Shown: piece by piece, positions 55,820 through 64,000 of the stretch
Position numbering within the stretch: the stretch's first letter is position 1
Layout of the letters: the number at the start of each line of letters is the position of its first letter
Source of the DNA: a bacterium
GTDB taxonomy: Bacteria > Desulfobacterota > Binatia > HRBIN30 > CADEER01
Assembly: GCA_030430165.1 (NCBI GenBank)
Contig: JAUIGL010000018.1
Location: 17,775-81,774 of the forward strand
DNA length: 64,000 bases
Direction of reading: 5' to 3'
Notes under the pieces: model-generated
The model's database searches: none
What the model was told of the DNA's origin: nothing
The model's input: only the letters and a program-made list of their open reading frames with translations
Position numbers and translations under genes: made by a program

Positions 55820-56971
55820 ATGGACTTCGATGATCTGGACATCGCGACGCTGCGACGGCGCAGCGGCGAGAAGTGGAACACCTATCCGGATGACATCCTT
55901 CCGGCTTGGGTCGCCGACATGGATTTCCTGCCGTGCGGCCCGATTCGCGAGTTGCTGCGGCAACGGATCGAGATCGGCGACATCGGTTATCCGGACGACG
56001 CGTCCTACGTCGAGCTGCGCGAGGCCTACGTCGAGCGCGCCGAGCAGCGCTACGGTTGGCGGATCGACGTCGATCGGGTGGTGCCGCTCACCGACGTGGT
56101 CCAGGGGATCTACGGCGCGCTGTTGACGTTGACCGATCCCGGCGACGGCGCAGTCGTCCAACCGCCGATCTATCCACCGTTTCTACACGCGGTGCCGGAG
56201 TCGCGCCGCGAGATGATCCTCAATCCGCTGGCGGAGGTCGACGGACGCTACGAGATCGACCTGGATGATCTGCAACGGCGCATCGGCCCGCGCACGCGCA
56301 TGCTTCTCTTCTGTAACCCGCAGAATCCTACCGGGCGCGCCTTCTCTCGGGGCGAGCTCGAAGCACTGGCCGAGGTCGTCCTGCGCTACGATCTGCTGGT
56401 ATGCAGTGACGAGATCCACGCCGACCTCGTCCTCTCCGGCGCAAGCCACGTTCCCTTCAGCTCGCTGTCGCCCGAGATCAGCGAGCGAACGATCACCCTG
56501 ACCTCCGCCACCAAGGCGTTCAACATCGCCGGTCTTCGCTGCGCGGTCGCCCACTTTGGCAGCGCCGAATTGCAGCAGAGGTACGCCACCATCCCCGAAC
56601 ACTATCGCGGCGGTCTGGGAAGCTTCGGGCTGGCCGCAACCGTAGTTGCCTGGCGTTCGGGGCAGCCGTGGCTGGACGAGGTGCTCGCCTATCTGGAGCG
56701 AAATCGGGCGCTGGTCGAGAGCTTTGCCGAAGCGCGGCTGCCGGGAGTGCGCCATCGTGCTCCGCAGGCGACCTATCTCGCTTGGCTCGACTGCCGCGAC
56801 CTGCAGCTCGACGGCTCGCCCTACGAGCATTTCCTGCGACGGGCTCGAGTCGCCCTTTCCGACGGTGCGGCGTTCGGCGCCGTCGGCGAGGGTTTCGTCC
56901 GACTCAACTTCGCTACCTCGCACTCCATCCTCGAGGAGATTCTCCACCGGATGGCGTCGGCGTTGGCCTGA
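55820..56971 (+). CDS. MalY/PatB-family PLP-dependent C-S lyase/aminotransferase
   Basis: A 383-residue fold type I PLP enzyme. Its opening (EKWNTYPDDILPAWVADMDF) is typical of MalY/PatB. CNPQNPTGRAFSRGELE, SDEIHADLVL and the PLP lysine in SATKAFNIAGLRCA follow. Members split cystathionine or other C-S bonds, or act as aminotransferases. It starts 35 bases after the previous gene, so it may be co-transcribed, though with no clear functional link to the dehydrogenase. Confidence 0.9.
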   Translation: MDFDDLDIATLRRRSGEKWNTYPDDILPAWVADMDFLPCGPIRELLRQRIEIGDIGYPDDASYVELREAYVERAEQRYGWRIDVDRVVPLTDVVQGIYGALLTLTDPGDGAVVQPPIYPPFLHAVPESRREMILNPLAEVDGRYEIDLDDLQRRIGPRTRMLLFCNPQNPTGRAFSRGELEALAEVVLRYDLLVCSDEIHADLVLSGASHVPFSSLSPEISERTITLTSATKAFNIAGLRCAVAHFGSAELQQRYATIPEHYRGGLGSFGLAATVVAWRSGQPWLDEVLAYLERNRALVESFAEARLPGVRHRAPQATYLAWLDCRDLQLDGSPYEHFLRRARVALSDGAAFGAVGEGFVRLNFATSHSILEEILHRMASALA

Positions 56972-56991
56972 GGCCGAAGCGAGCTCCGCTT

Positions 56992-57891
56992 TCAGCGGCG
57001 ACGGCGCTGCAGGACGATGTCGCCCTCCGCCTCGCCGACGCAGCTGCCGTCGTCGCGATACAGGCGAGCGGTCGCCTTCGACCAGTGGCGGCCGCGATCG
57101 TCGGCGGTGCGCGGGCCGGCTTCGGCTTCGTAGCGGACCAGCAGCTGGTCGTCGTCGACAAGGAAGCGGTAGCGCATCGAACCGATCAGCATCGACTCCT
57201 CTTCATCGGCCGGCACACCGTCGCCGCGGATGATCTTGCCGGCGTCGCCGAGCGCCTGTTCGGCGACGCCCAGCAGAGACCCCGGCGGCTCGATGCAGGC
57301 GCCGCGGATCCGGGTGCTGGTCCACCCTAGCTCGTAGGCTGGAAGCGCGAGGCGCTGGCCGCAGCCGAGCAGGTAGTCCGACATGCGGCGCTCCGGTGAA
57401 AGGCCCTTCGCCTCGGCCTCAGCGAGGGCGAATTCCATCTCCGCTCGCACCGGCTCCTGTTCGGCGTCGCCCGAGCCGCGGGTCAGGCGGACCGCGACAG
57501 CAACCGTGTCGTTGGCCAGGGTCGCTTCGGCGAGCCAACGCAAGATGTGCGCATCGTCTGCGACTGTCGGATTGCCGCGTGGGTCGGCGACCGGGATGGC
57601 GCGGCGGAAGCGGACCGCGATCTCGGCGGGCAGCGGCGCCAGCGAGTTGGGCACGACGGTGAGAGCACCGAGCGTGGCGCAGCGCCGCGACAGTTCGGCG
57701 AGGATCGCGCCGGATACGGCGGGCCAGCGATTTCCTTCGAGGGCGCGATCGGAAAGGATGGCCAGCCCGCGGCAGGCGCCGGGCCGCCAGTCGCTGCCGT
57801 GCGGCAGAGTCGGCAACACCAGTCCGGCTGGAAGCACGTCGTAGTCACCAGCGTGACGTTCGAGTTGTCGGTGGTAGTCGTCCCGTGCCAT
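56992..57891 (-). CDS. Conserved protein of unknown function
   Basis: A 299-residue soluble protein. Two halves look similar in length, each ending in beta-strand-rich stretches (VAVAVRLTRGSGDAEQEPVR and ATARLYRDDGSCVGEAEGDI), the latter resembling thioesterase-type hotdog folds. A Cys-containing loop (RMSDYLLGCGQRLALPAYEL) lies between. No catalytic motif is certain. It begins 58 bases downstream of the K+ channel gene on the same strand. Confidence 0.62.
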   Translation of the reverse strand: MARDDYHRQLERHAGDYDVLPAGLVLPTLPHGSDWRPGACRGLAILSDRALEGNRWPAVSGAILAELSRRCATLGALTVVPNSLAPLPAEIAVRFRRAIPVADPRGNPTVADDAHILRWLAEATLANDTVAVAVRLTRGSGDAEQEPVRAEMEFALAEAEAKGLSPERRMSDYLLGCGQRLALPAYELGWTSTRIRGACIEPPGSLLGVAEQALGDAGKIIRGDGVPADEEESMLIGSMRYRFLVDDDQLLVRYEAEAGPRTADDRGRHWSKATARLYRDDGSCVGEAEGDIVLQRRRR

Positions 57892-57948
57892 CGCCCTGCT
57901 CCTCTTGCCCCCTCCCCGGCGTCGCTTGCGCGGAGGAATCTGCTCTTC

Positions 57949-58776
57949 TTACAACTTCGCGCCGCAGTCTTTACAGTACGTCGCCCCGACGGCGTGGCCT
58001 TCGCTGGCACAAGCGCGGCACGCCTGGGTGCTCACCCGCCCGCGCGTCGCCTCGGCAATTTCCACCGAGACGATCCCGGTCGGGACGGCGATGATTCCGT
58101 ATCCCAGGATCATCAAGATTGCGGAGATGGCGCGGCCGACCGGCGTGACCGGCGCCAGGTCACCGTAGCCGACCGTAGTCAGGGTGACGATCGCCCAGTA
58201 CATCGCCGTCGGAATACTGTCGAAACCGCTTTCCTCGCCCTCGATCACGTACATCGCGGCGCCGACGATGATGACCACGGTGAGCACCGTGAACAGGAAC
58301 ACGGCGATCTTGCGGCGGCTCGAGCGGAGCGCTTGCCACAACAGCTCGGATTCGCCGACGTAGCGCGCCAGCTTGAGCACGCGGAAGATGCGCAGCAATC
58401 GCAGCGTGCGGATCACCAGCAGCGACTGTGCGCCGGAGACGAAGACGCTGGCGTAGGTCGGTAGCACGGCGAGCAGATCGACGACGCCGAAGAAGCTGCG
58501 CGCGTATGCGCTCGGCACGCGAACGCTGATCAGGCGCAGGCCGTACTCGACGGTGAAGGCCAAGGTGATCCCCCACTCCAGAGTGCGCAACGTTCCGCCG
58601 TAGCCGGCGCGAATCCAGGGCACGCTGTCGCAGATGACGATCACCAGACTGACTCCGATGAGCGCGAAGACGGCGACGTCGAATGCCTTGCCCGCCGGTG
58701 TGTCGGCTTCGAAGATGATCTCGTGGAGTTGCTCGCGCCACGGCGCCATGGGCTTGGAGTGCTCGGTCGACGGCAT
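57949..58776 (-). CDS. Voltage-gated potassium channel with C-terminal zinc ribbon
   Basis: A 275-residue channel with six membrane segments. The S4 sensor has regular Arg (LLVIRTLRLLRIFRVLKLAR). The selectivity filter is TLTTVGYGDL. The C-terminus carries four Cys in CRACASEG followed by YCKDCG, a small zinc ribbon. It resembles Kv-type bacterial channels (KvAP-like). The zinc ribbon is also seen in some bacterial Kv homologues and may aid assembly. Confidence 0.92.
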   Translation of the reverse strand: MPSTEHSKPMAPWREQLHEIIFEADTPAGKAFDVAVFALIGVSLVIVICDSVPWIRAGYGGTLRTLEWGITLAFTVEYGLRLISVRVPSAYARSFFGVVDLLAVLPTYASVFVSGAQSLLVIRTLRLLRIFRVLKLARYVGESELLWQALRSSRRKIAVFLFTVLTVVIIVGAAMYVIEGEESGFDSIPTAMYWAIVTLTTVGYGDLAPVTPVGRAISAILMILGYGIIAVPTGIVSVEIAEATRGRVSTQACRACASEGHAVGATYCKDCGAKL

Positions 58777-58864
58777 GCGGCGTCAGTCTACGCAATGCGC
58801 CGGTCGCCGCACAATCGGCGGCTCGAGGCGCTTGCGGGTGACCACCAGGTGGTAGCGGGCGATT

Positions 58865-58901
58865 GCTCCTTCGCTACTTTGCTCCTTGGCGTTGATCAGT
58901 T
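58865..58901. repeat. Solo arm of the 27.7-28.0 kb palindromic element
   Basis: CTCCTTCGCTACTTTGCTCC and the following GCGTTGATCAGTT resemble the right arm at 27998-28038 (shared GTTGATCAGTT, with differences inside). No left arm is seen. Confidence 0.6.
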
Positions 58902-58935
58902 CTCTGAAGACCCTGCGCCCCGAGCCACTCTCGCA

Positions 58936-60564
58936 TCAGGAACTGGCATAACGGCTCACCGCCAACGGTACCATCGAGTCGATCTCGTCGACCGATTGTC
59001 GGCGGTGGTCCCAGCCGAAGTGACGGATCGTCACCGCGCCGGGCTCGAAGTCGACGATGTGGAAGCCGTTGCTTTCCGTCACCGGCACCACCTCTTCGAC
59101 GTCGAGGGTGAGCGACGGCGCAGCCGGCGCGCCGCGCGCCGCCGAGGGCCAGCCGATTCGCGTTCCCGGTGTACCGGCGATGACGCTGATCACCGGGTTC
59201 GCCGCGAGGTCGACCGAGCCGGTGCGCACGATGCGCTCCTCGGCGATACTGTGGATGTCGGACGCCATGAACAGCGGAATCGAGCGATTCTCGGATGCCG
59301 ATGCCAACAATCGGTTGTGTTGCTCGTTCCAGGCGCTCTTCCAGCCGGGCTTGATGGCGTCGGTGCTCAACGCGCCGTCGCCGTCGACGACGTCGGGATA
59401 CCACTCGGCGTACTTGCCGGCGCTCCAGCCGGGTGGGTTCGACGGCAGGTGAACGACGTGGTCGACTGCGCGGTCGGCGGTGCGGTCGTGCAGCCAGGTC
59501 TCCACCGGCGGCGGCACGATGCCCTCGCCGGCCAGCGACACGAAACCCTTGCAGTCGTAGAGCAACCCCTCGAACAAGCGCCCGTAGCGCAGGGTACCGA
59601 ACGCCTCGCTCAGTCCGGCCGTCCGATCTCGCGCATCCGAGCCGGGCAGCCCGCGCGGGCGGCGGAGGTCGGGTAGGAACTCGGGGTAGTAGAGGTGCTG
59701 GGTCGCCCGCGCCAGACGCAATGAGATGTCGTCGGGCGGCGGCGCGACGAAGCTCTCGGTGAAGCGATCGTCCTCGAAGTAGTCGTGGTCGTCGCGCAGG
59801 AAGAAGGTCGGCGTCGAGCGCAGCATGGTGCCGTAGAGATCGGCGATCTGCGGACCGACCGCGCGCTTCAGCACGGTCTCGTTCGAGGTGCCGATGATCG
59901 GCAGTCCAAAGTCGAACTCTCCGGCGTAGTCGATTCCGGTCGGTGAGGCTCCGGTGATCAGCGAGTTGGGAATGGATCGCAGATCCCAGTAGACGTGATC
60001 TCCGGACACCACCGCCGCATCGGGTGCCTCGGCGAGGGCCCGTCGCAGCAGCCGCTGCCGGGTCTCGACACTTTGGTACAGCGGAAAGATGTCGTGGCCG
60101 CCGGCGCAGCCGTAGACCAGCAGACGAAACCCTTCGGTGGCCGTATCCGGATGCGGAAAGGTGGCGAGATCCCAGGCTTCGCCGAGCAGCTGGCCGTCGG
60201 AGCGAATCTCCAGGCCGTAGCGGCGCCCGGGGGCGAGGCCGGTCGCGTCGAACGACCAGAAGCGCCCAGCGCGGTCGCCCTGCAGCCCGTCGATTCGCCG
60301 GCCGCCGATTTCCAGAATCGGCGGGGCCGCCGGCGTTTCGACGAAAGACACCTTCAGCAGGACGCGGTCGTGGCTGACCGTCGGTAGAATGTGCGCGATC
60401 GCTCCGCCGTCGGCCGGCGCCGGGTCGCCGGAGCCGCAAGCCGGCGCCCAGGCGGCGAGCGCGGCGGCGCCGAGGCTCCGCCGCAGGAAGCAACGCCGAT
60501 CGATCGGCCGGTCCGAGAACACCGGCGGGTCGCCAAGCCTCGCCTGTCTGCGCCGTTCAGCCAC
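58936..60564 (-). CDS. PhoD-like alkaline phosphatase/metallophosphatase lipoprotein
   Basis: A 542-residue exported enzyme. The Tat motif RRCFLRRS (23-30) is followed by a lipobox WAPAC (Cys 43). The N-terminal beta domain precedes the catalytic domain. Metal-binding motifs are CAGGHD, SGDHVYWD, FLRDDHDYFEDDRF and MASDIHSIAEE. This is the PhoD family, which uses Ca2+ and Fe3+ in known members and acts as a phosphomonoesterase or phosphodiesterase. ATG at 60564 is used. Confidence 0.86.
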   Translation of the reverse strand: MAERRRQARLGDPPVFSDRPIDRRCFLRRSLGAAALAAWAPACGSGDPAPADGGAIAHILPTVSHDRVLLKVSFVETPAAPPILEIGGRRIDGLQGDRAGRFWSFDATGLAPGRRYGLEIRSDGQLLGEAWDLATFPHPDTATEGFRLLVYGCAGGHDIFPLYQSVETRQRLLRRALAEAPDAAVVSGDHVYWDLRSIPNSLITGASPTGIDYAGEFDFGLPIIGTSNETVLKRAVGPQIADLYGTMLRSTPTFFLRDDHDYFEDDRFTESFVAPPPDDISLRLARATQHLYYPEFLPDLRRPRGLPGSDARDRTAGLSEAFGTLRYGRLFEGLLYDCKGFVSLAGEGIVPPPVETWLHDRTADRAVDHVVHLPSNPPGWSAGKYAEWYPDVVDGDGALSTDAIKPGWKSAWNEQHNRLLASASENRSIPLFMASDIHSIAEERIVRTGSVDLAANPVISVIAGTPGTRIGWPSAARGAPAAPSLTLDVEEVVPVTESNGFHIVDFEPGAVTIRHFGWDHRRQSVDEIDSMVPLAVSRYASS

Positions 60565-60739
60565 GATCGCTCACGCTACGGGTCATCTGGGATCGGTGCT
60601 CGACATCCGCCCCCGCGACCGGGTGGCATTCGCACGCCTGTCGTTCGCGCCACTCCGCACTTGCGCCGCTCCAACTCCCTCGTCCGAATCAGCTGGCAAT
60701 CCAACGTGTTTCTGCTCGCGATCGATGCGGTCAGTGAGG

Positions 60740-63727
60740 CTAGTTGTCCTTGCGCCGGTCGAACAAGTAGATCACTCGCTCGCCACCGGGATTGGATCCG
60801 GTGAGATTGGCGGTCGACTCCCACACCACGAAACGGCCGTTGCTGATTCGCGGGTTGAAGTTGCCTCCGAACAGTGACCGCGAGAGCTGGATGGTCGTTC
60901 CCTTCTTGCGATCGAAGAGGAAGGTGCGCCGGTTGGTCAGGCTGGCGCCGGTGTCGTCGGCATCGCTGGTCGACTCGAAGGTGACGAACCGCCCGCGCGG
61001 GTTCGAGTCCGGGTTCACGTTCTCGCCCACGGTGGTCGAAGTGATCTGTTCGATCGCGCCCTTCTCCCACAGAAAGAGCTCGCGGTTTCCGTCGCCGTTC
61101 TGCCCAGCCATGTTTCCGTTGGAGCTGAAGACCAGGATGCGGCCGCGCTTCGATACGGAGCCCGCGAAGTTCTCGACCGGCGGTGCGGTATCGGTGATCT
61201 GCTCGAGGTCCCAACCGCCCCGTTTGAACTTCGCCAGATAGATCTCTCGGTTTCCGTCGCCGTTCTGACCGGTGTAGTCGGCCTCGGAATCGAACATAAC
61301 CTGGCGGCCGGTGTGCGTGCGTGGCCGGCGATTGTCGCTGCCCGTCGAATCGGTGATCTGGACGATCGTCCCCTGGCGGGTATCGATTGCGAAAATCTCG
61401 ACGTTGCCGTCCGCGTTGTCGCCGGTGAGATCCGCGGCCGATTCGATCGAAACCCGGCGCCCGCCGCGATCCGGCTGTGGCGCAGTCGAGTCTTCGAGGT
61501 CGTCGCCGGGTGTGATCGCGAACACGACCGAATTGGGATTTGGGGGTTCGTTGCGGCGGAATTCACGGCGGCTCCACAACAGCACTTCGAGCGATCCGTC
61601 GGGATTGACCCCGGCGAGATCGGCATCGCTGGTGAAGGTCGTGTCGCCGCGTCGATTGACGCGTGGTGCCAGAGTGCTGCCGGCCCCACTTGGGTCGTGC
61701 GACGTCTGGGTTACGAGGACGCACGCCCCTTCCGTGACGATCGGATCGGAATCCAGGTCCTCGGGGCAATCGCGCTGGCGCGTGCACGGAGCGCCGGGAT
61801 TCGTCCCGCCGAGACAGAAGGCCCCCGCCTTCTTGCTCGGCTTTCGGTTCAGCAGGAAGGTCTCTTCGCTGCCGTCGGTGTTGTCGACGGTGATCCTGGC
61901 GTCGCCGTTGAGATCTTCTCCCGAGACGAACGAGATGAACCGGCCGCTCGAGGACACGTCGGGACTTTCGCCGATGGCGACGAAGAGAATCTCTTCGGAG
62001 GGCTCGCCCTCTTCGCATTCGCCGGCGACGCTGGGGAAGCCCCCGGGCGCCGGCGCACACAGGAACTCGATGAACGAGGTGTCTGCGGGGACGACGTCCA
62101 GCACCTCGTCGCCGAGCCCGCCGGGCCGTTCGGTGGCATGGAATGGTCCGGTCTGAGACCCCCACCAGTTGAGGGTGGCGTCGGAAAGCCCCTGCGAGGT
62201 GTTGAGAAGGCCGACTCCGTTCCCGGTGATGTTGTTCTGTACGATTCGGCCGTTGTCGCCACCGACGATGAGCTCGACCCCGACGCCGGAGTGATTGCTG
62301 ATGTCGTTCTCGGCGATCATCGCGGCGCTGGTTCCGGTCAGCGCGCCCAACAGCAGGCCGTTGGTCGTATCGTCGATCGCGTTCTGAGCCACCAACAGCG
62401 ACTCACCCTTGTCTTCGAGGGCGACGCCGTATTCCGCCGTCGGCCCGGCGATGGTGTTCTGTTGCACCGTGACCAGGACGTCGGCGCCGCCCGGGCTGTC
62501 GAGCGAAACGGCACGCGTCGCCGCCCCGGTGATCTGGTTGCCATCGAGCAGCGCGCAATCGACCTTGGCGCTCCAGGCAATGGCGGTGCCGCCGCCGGTG
62601 ATCAGGTTGTCGCGGATGGTGACGTTCGAGCCGCGCCCGGGTTGGGCGCAGGCCGAGGACTCGCCGAGGCCGCAGATCGCCGAGGCGGAAATGACCGTGC
62701 TGGCCGTGCCGCCGGCGAGGCCGAGGCCTTCGATGACGACGCCGCTCTGCCGGATGTCGACGAGGGGCGAATCGGTTGGATTGATCGTGGTTACCCCGGC
62801 GCCGCCGGTCGAGCGAACGCGGACCTCACGGGTCACGTCGAACGATTCGCTGTAGCTGCCGGGGCAAATCGAGACGATGTCGCCGTCGGCCGACGCATCG
62901 ATTGCCGCTTGGATGCCGCCGAAGCTGGGAGCGCCGCAGCCGCCGACGAAACGCTCAGTCGGCGGGCCGGCGTGCGCAAAGGTGCATGCGGCGGAGATCG
63001 TACAGTCGGTGTCGCAGCCGTCGCCGTCGAAGGCGTTGCCGTCGTCGCACTCCTCGCCGATGATCGGTTCGAGCTCGCCGTTGCCGCACACCGGTTCGCC
63101 GAACGTGACCAGGCCCGGTCCCGCGGTTTCGAAGTCTCCGGCGATGCTGGGATCGATCTCGACTTCGATGCTCTCGAGATTGGCGAGGTCGACGGTGGGA
63201 AAATTGGCAAAGTCGAAGGACACCAACTGGAGCCCTACCATCGCTCCATTGAATACGTCGGACTCGGTGATGGTACCGTCGGAGAGGGTGAGCTCGACCG
63301 TGTACGGCAGTGCCGAGGAATCCGTCAACAGCGACAGCTCGATGCCGTCGGAAAGGCTCAAGTCAGCGTTCAGGCCAACGCCGTTTGCGTCGTAGTAGAT
63401 CGTAACCAAGCCGTCGGCGGCGACACTCGACGAATAGTCGAGGATCTGCGCGAACGGCACCACGCCGGACTTGACCAGGGGGCTGCCGCCGCCGGCGACG
63501 GTCATCTCGACCGTCATCTCGCGCGATCCACCCATGACGCCGGACAACCCGGTATCGAGAACCGTCGTGCTGCCGACCGAGTTTTGCTGCACCCCGGGCG
63601 GCTCGATCGTCCCGATGGCGTCGCTGAAGTCGTCGATGATGGTTTGGCCGAATCCAGAATTGGCCGATGTCACCAATACGAGACAACAAATCGCGGCGAA
63701 TCGTTCTGGCGACTGCCAGCTCAGCAT
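60740..63727 (-). CDS. Large secreted protein with DUF4215 repeat, beta-helix and propeller-like repeats
   Basis: A 995-residue secreted protein, ATG at 63727. After a signal peptide (AAICCLVLVTSANSGFG) comes a beta domain. Next is one DUF4215/Myxococcus Cys-rich repeat (VCGNGELEPIIGEECDDGNA), then a right-handed parallel beta-helix region (about 265-560) with pectate-lyase-like coils (NVTIRDNLITGGG, GNQITGAATRAV). The C-terminal third has TolB/WD40-like repeats with a recurring GDGNREIYL/ENADLTG pattern. It probably sits outside the cell or on the surface. No catalytic residues are clear. Confidence 0.8.
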   Translation of the reverse strand: MLSWQSPERFAAICCLVLVTSANSGFGQTIIDDFSDAIGTIEPPGVQQNSVGSTTVLDTGLSGVMGGSREMTVEMTVAGGGSPLVKSGVVPFAQILDYSSSVAADGLVTIYYDANGVGLNADLSLSDGIELSLLTDSSALPYTVELTLSDGTITESDVFNGAMVGLQLVSFDFANFPTVDLANLESIEVEIDPSIAGDFETAGPGLVTFGEPVCGNGELEPIIGEECDDGNAFDGDGCDTDCTISAACTFAHAGPPTERFVGGCGAPSFGGIQAAIDASADGDIVSICPGSYSESFDVTREVRVRSTGGAGVTTINPTDSPLVDIRQSGVVIEGLGLAGGTASTVISASAICGLGESSACAQPGRGSNVTIRDNLITGGGTAIAWSAKVDCALLDGNQITGAATRAVSLDSPGGADVLVTVQQNTIAGPTAEYGVALEDKGESLLVAQNAIDDTTNGLLLGALTGTSAAMIAENDISNHSGVGVELIVGGDNGRIVQNNITGNGVGLLNTSQGLSDATLNWWGSQTGPFHATERPGGLGDEVLDVVPADTSFIEFLCAPAPGGFPSVAGECEEGEPSEEILFVAIGESPDVSSSGRFISFVSGEDLNGDARITVDNTDGSEETFLLNRKPSKKAGAFCLGGTNPGAPCTRQRDCPEDLDSDPIVTEGACVLVTQTSHDPSGAGSTLAPRVNRRGDTTFTSDADLAGVNPDGSLEVLLWSRREFRRNEPPNPNSVVFAITPGDDLEDSTAPQPDRGGRRVSIESAADLTGDNADGNVEIFAIDTRQGTIVQITDSTGSDNRRPRTHTGRQVMFDSEADYTGQNGDGNREIYLAKFKRGGWDLEQITDTAPPVENFAGSVSKRGRILVFSSNGNMAGQNGDGNRELFLWEKGAIEQITSTTVGENVNPDSNPRGRFVTFESTSDADDTGASLTNRRTFLFDRKKGTTIQLSRSLFGGNFNPRISNGRFVVWESTANLTGSNPGGERVIYLFDRRKDN

Positions 63728-63901
63728 CGTGGTTACCCCCGTAAATCGTTTTGGTGCTCGGTCCGAACGCCACCGCACGCGCAGACACCCCCGCCGGCCG
63801 CTCGGAAAATCGAATGCCGGCGATGTCACCCCGAGCACCCGCGCCGGGACTATCGCCCGTCACCCCCCGAGTTGGCAAGTGCTTTGTCTTGTGTGGGGTC
63901 G

Positions 63902-64000
63902 CTAGCCTGAAACTCCCTCTGTTGGCGTAAGTTCGGGCAGAGGAACGAGCTGATAGCCAAGTTGGTGGGCGGAGGAGATGATCGCCTGGAGGCGTTTGTG
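63902..64000 (-). CDS. C-terminal end of a gene, possibly polysaccharide deacetylase (partial)
   Basis: The last 32 codons of a gene that enters from beyond base 64000 and ends with TAG at 63902. The visible peptide (LQAIISSAHQLGYQLVPLPEL) resembles the final strand and helix of polysaccharide deacetylases (the .L..GY..V.L.EL pattern). The identification is tentative, given the short length. Confidence 0.45.
   Translation of the reverse strand, partial: HKRLQAIISSAHQLGYQLVPLPELTPTEGVSG

Overview
This is a 64 kb, high-GC, gene-dense chromosomal segment from a Gram-negative bacterium. LpxD (lipid A synthesis), Tat and lipoprotein signals, an Mrp-type antiporter and complex I genes support that. 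Several features recall deltaproteobacterial or Candidatus Binatota-like lineages: MeaB, several acyl-CoA and oxidative enzymes, a cytochrome P450, a PQQ-type sugar dehydrogenase with an unusual C-terminal module, and a secreted protein with a Myxococcus-type Cys-rich (DUF4215) repeat. The taxonomic placement is inference.

Layout. 1-1531 (minus): distal end of an Mrp/Mnh antiporter operon (mnhE-F-G, a DUF4040 subunit, and an MbhE/MnhB-like subunit cut by the window edge). 1.7-6.5 kb: tRNA-Asn, a copper-type P-ATPase, a small conserved protein, tRNA-Cys, a small possible ribbon-helix-helix protein, an unrecognised nuclease-like protein and tRNA-Met. 6.5-10 kb: PPP phosphatase, MeaB GTPase and two membrane proteins. 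10.2-13.8 kb (minus): a split complex I locus, nuoB-nuoF-nuoG-cold-shock-like. 14-16.5 kb: membrane protein, cupin, PgsA, lytic transglycosylase. 16.5-22 kb: housekeeping genes nadB, acpP, rpmF, yceD, lpxD, hisG and a lipoprotein. 22-33 kb: two enoyl-CoA hydratase-family proteins, an Smr protein, a rhamnogalacturonan lyase-like protein, an ArnT-like glycosyltransferase, and an acetolactate-synthase-like/aldehyde dehydrogenase operon. 33.5-35.3 kb: a tRNA-Gly gene and a 1,236-bp-offset partial duplication enclosing a VapBC-type toxin-antitoxin pair. 35.4-46 kb: secreted and lipoprotein genes, an SDR broken by a frameshift opposite a LysR regulator, a CocE-like hydrolase and a large beta-propeller cytochrome. 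46-51 kb: a flavin monooxygenase, a cytoplasmic PhnD-like binding protein translationally coupled to a TusA-like/di-iron fusion, and a P450 with a small membrane partner. 51.5-64 kb: sugar dehydrogenase, GMC oxidoreductase with its Tat-exported small subunit, aminotransferase, K+ channel, PhoD-like phosphatase and a large secreted beta-helix/propeller protein.

Non-coding structure is the second theme. Three 223-260 bp MITE-like elements share near-identical terminal inverted repeats (consensus GTAGYGGGTCAGTTTGA); one is flanked by an exact 9-bp direct repeat. Two palindromic elements share a core near GGTTGGSTGGCATCGAG between differing G-rich arms. A 284-bp element has 41-bp inverted arms, and a solo arm lies 31 kb away. 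The most promising candidate for an undescribed biochemical system is the coupled PhnD-like/TusA-like di-iron pair at 47264-49287.
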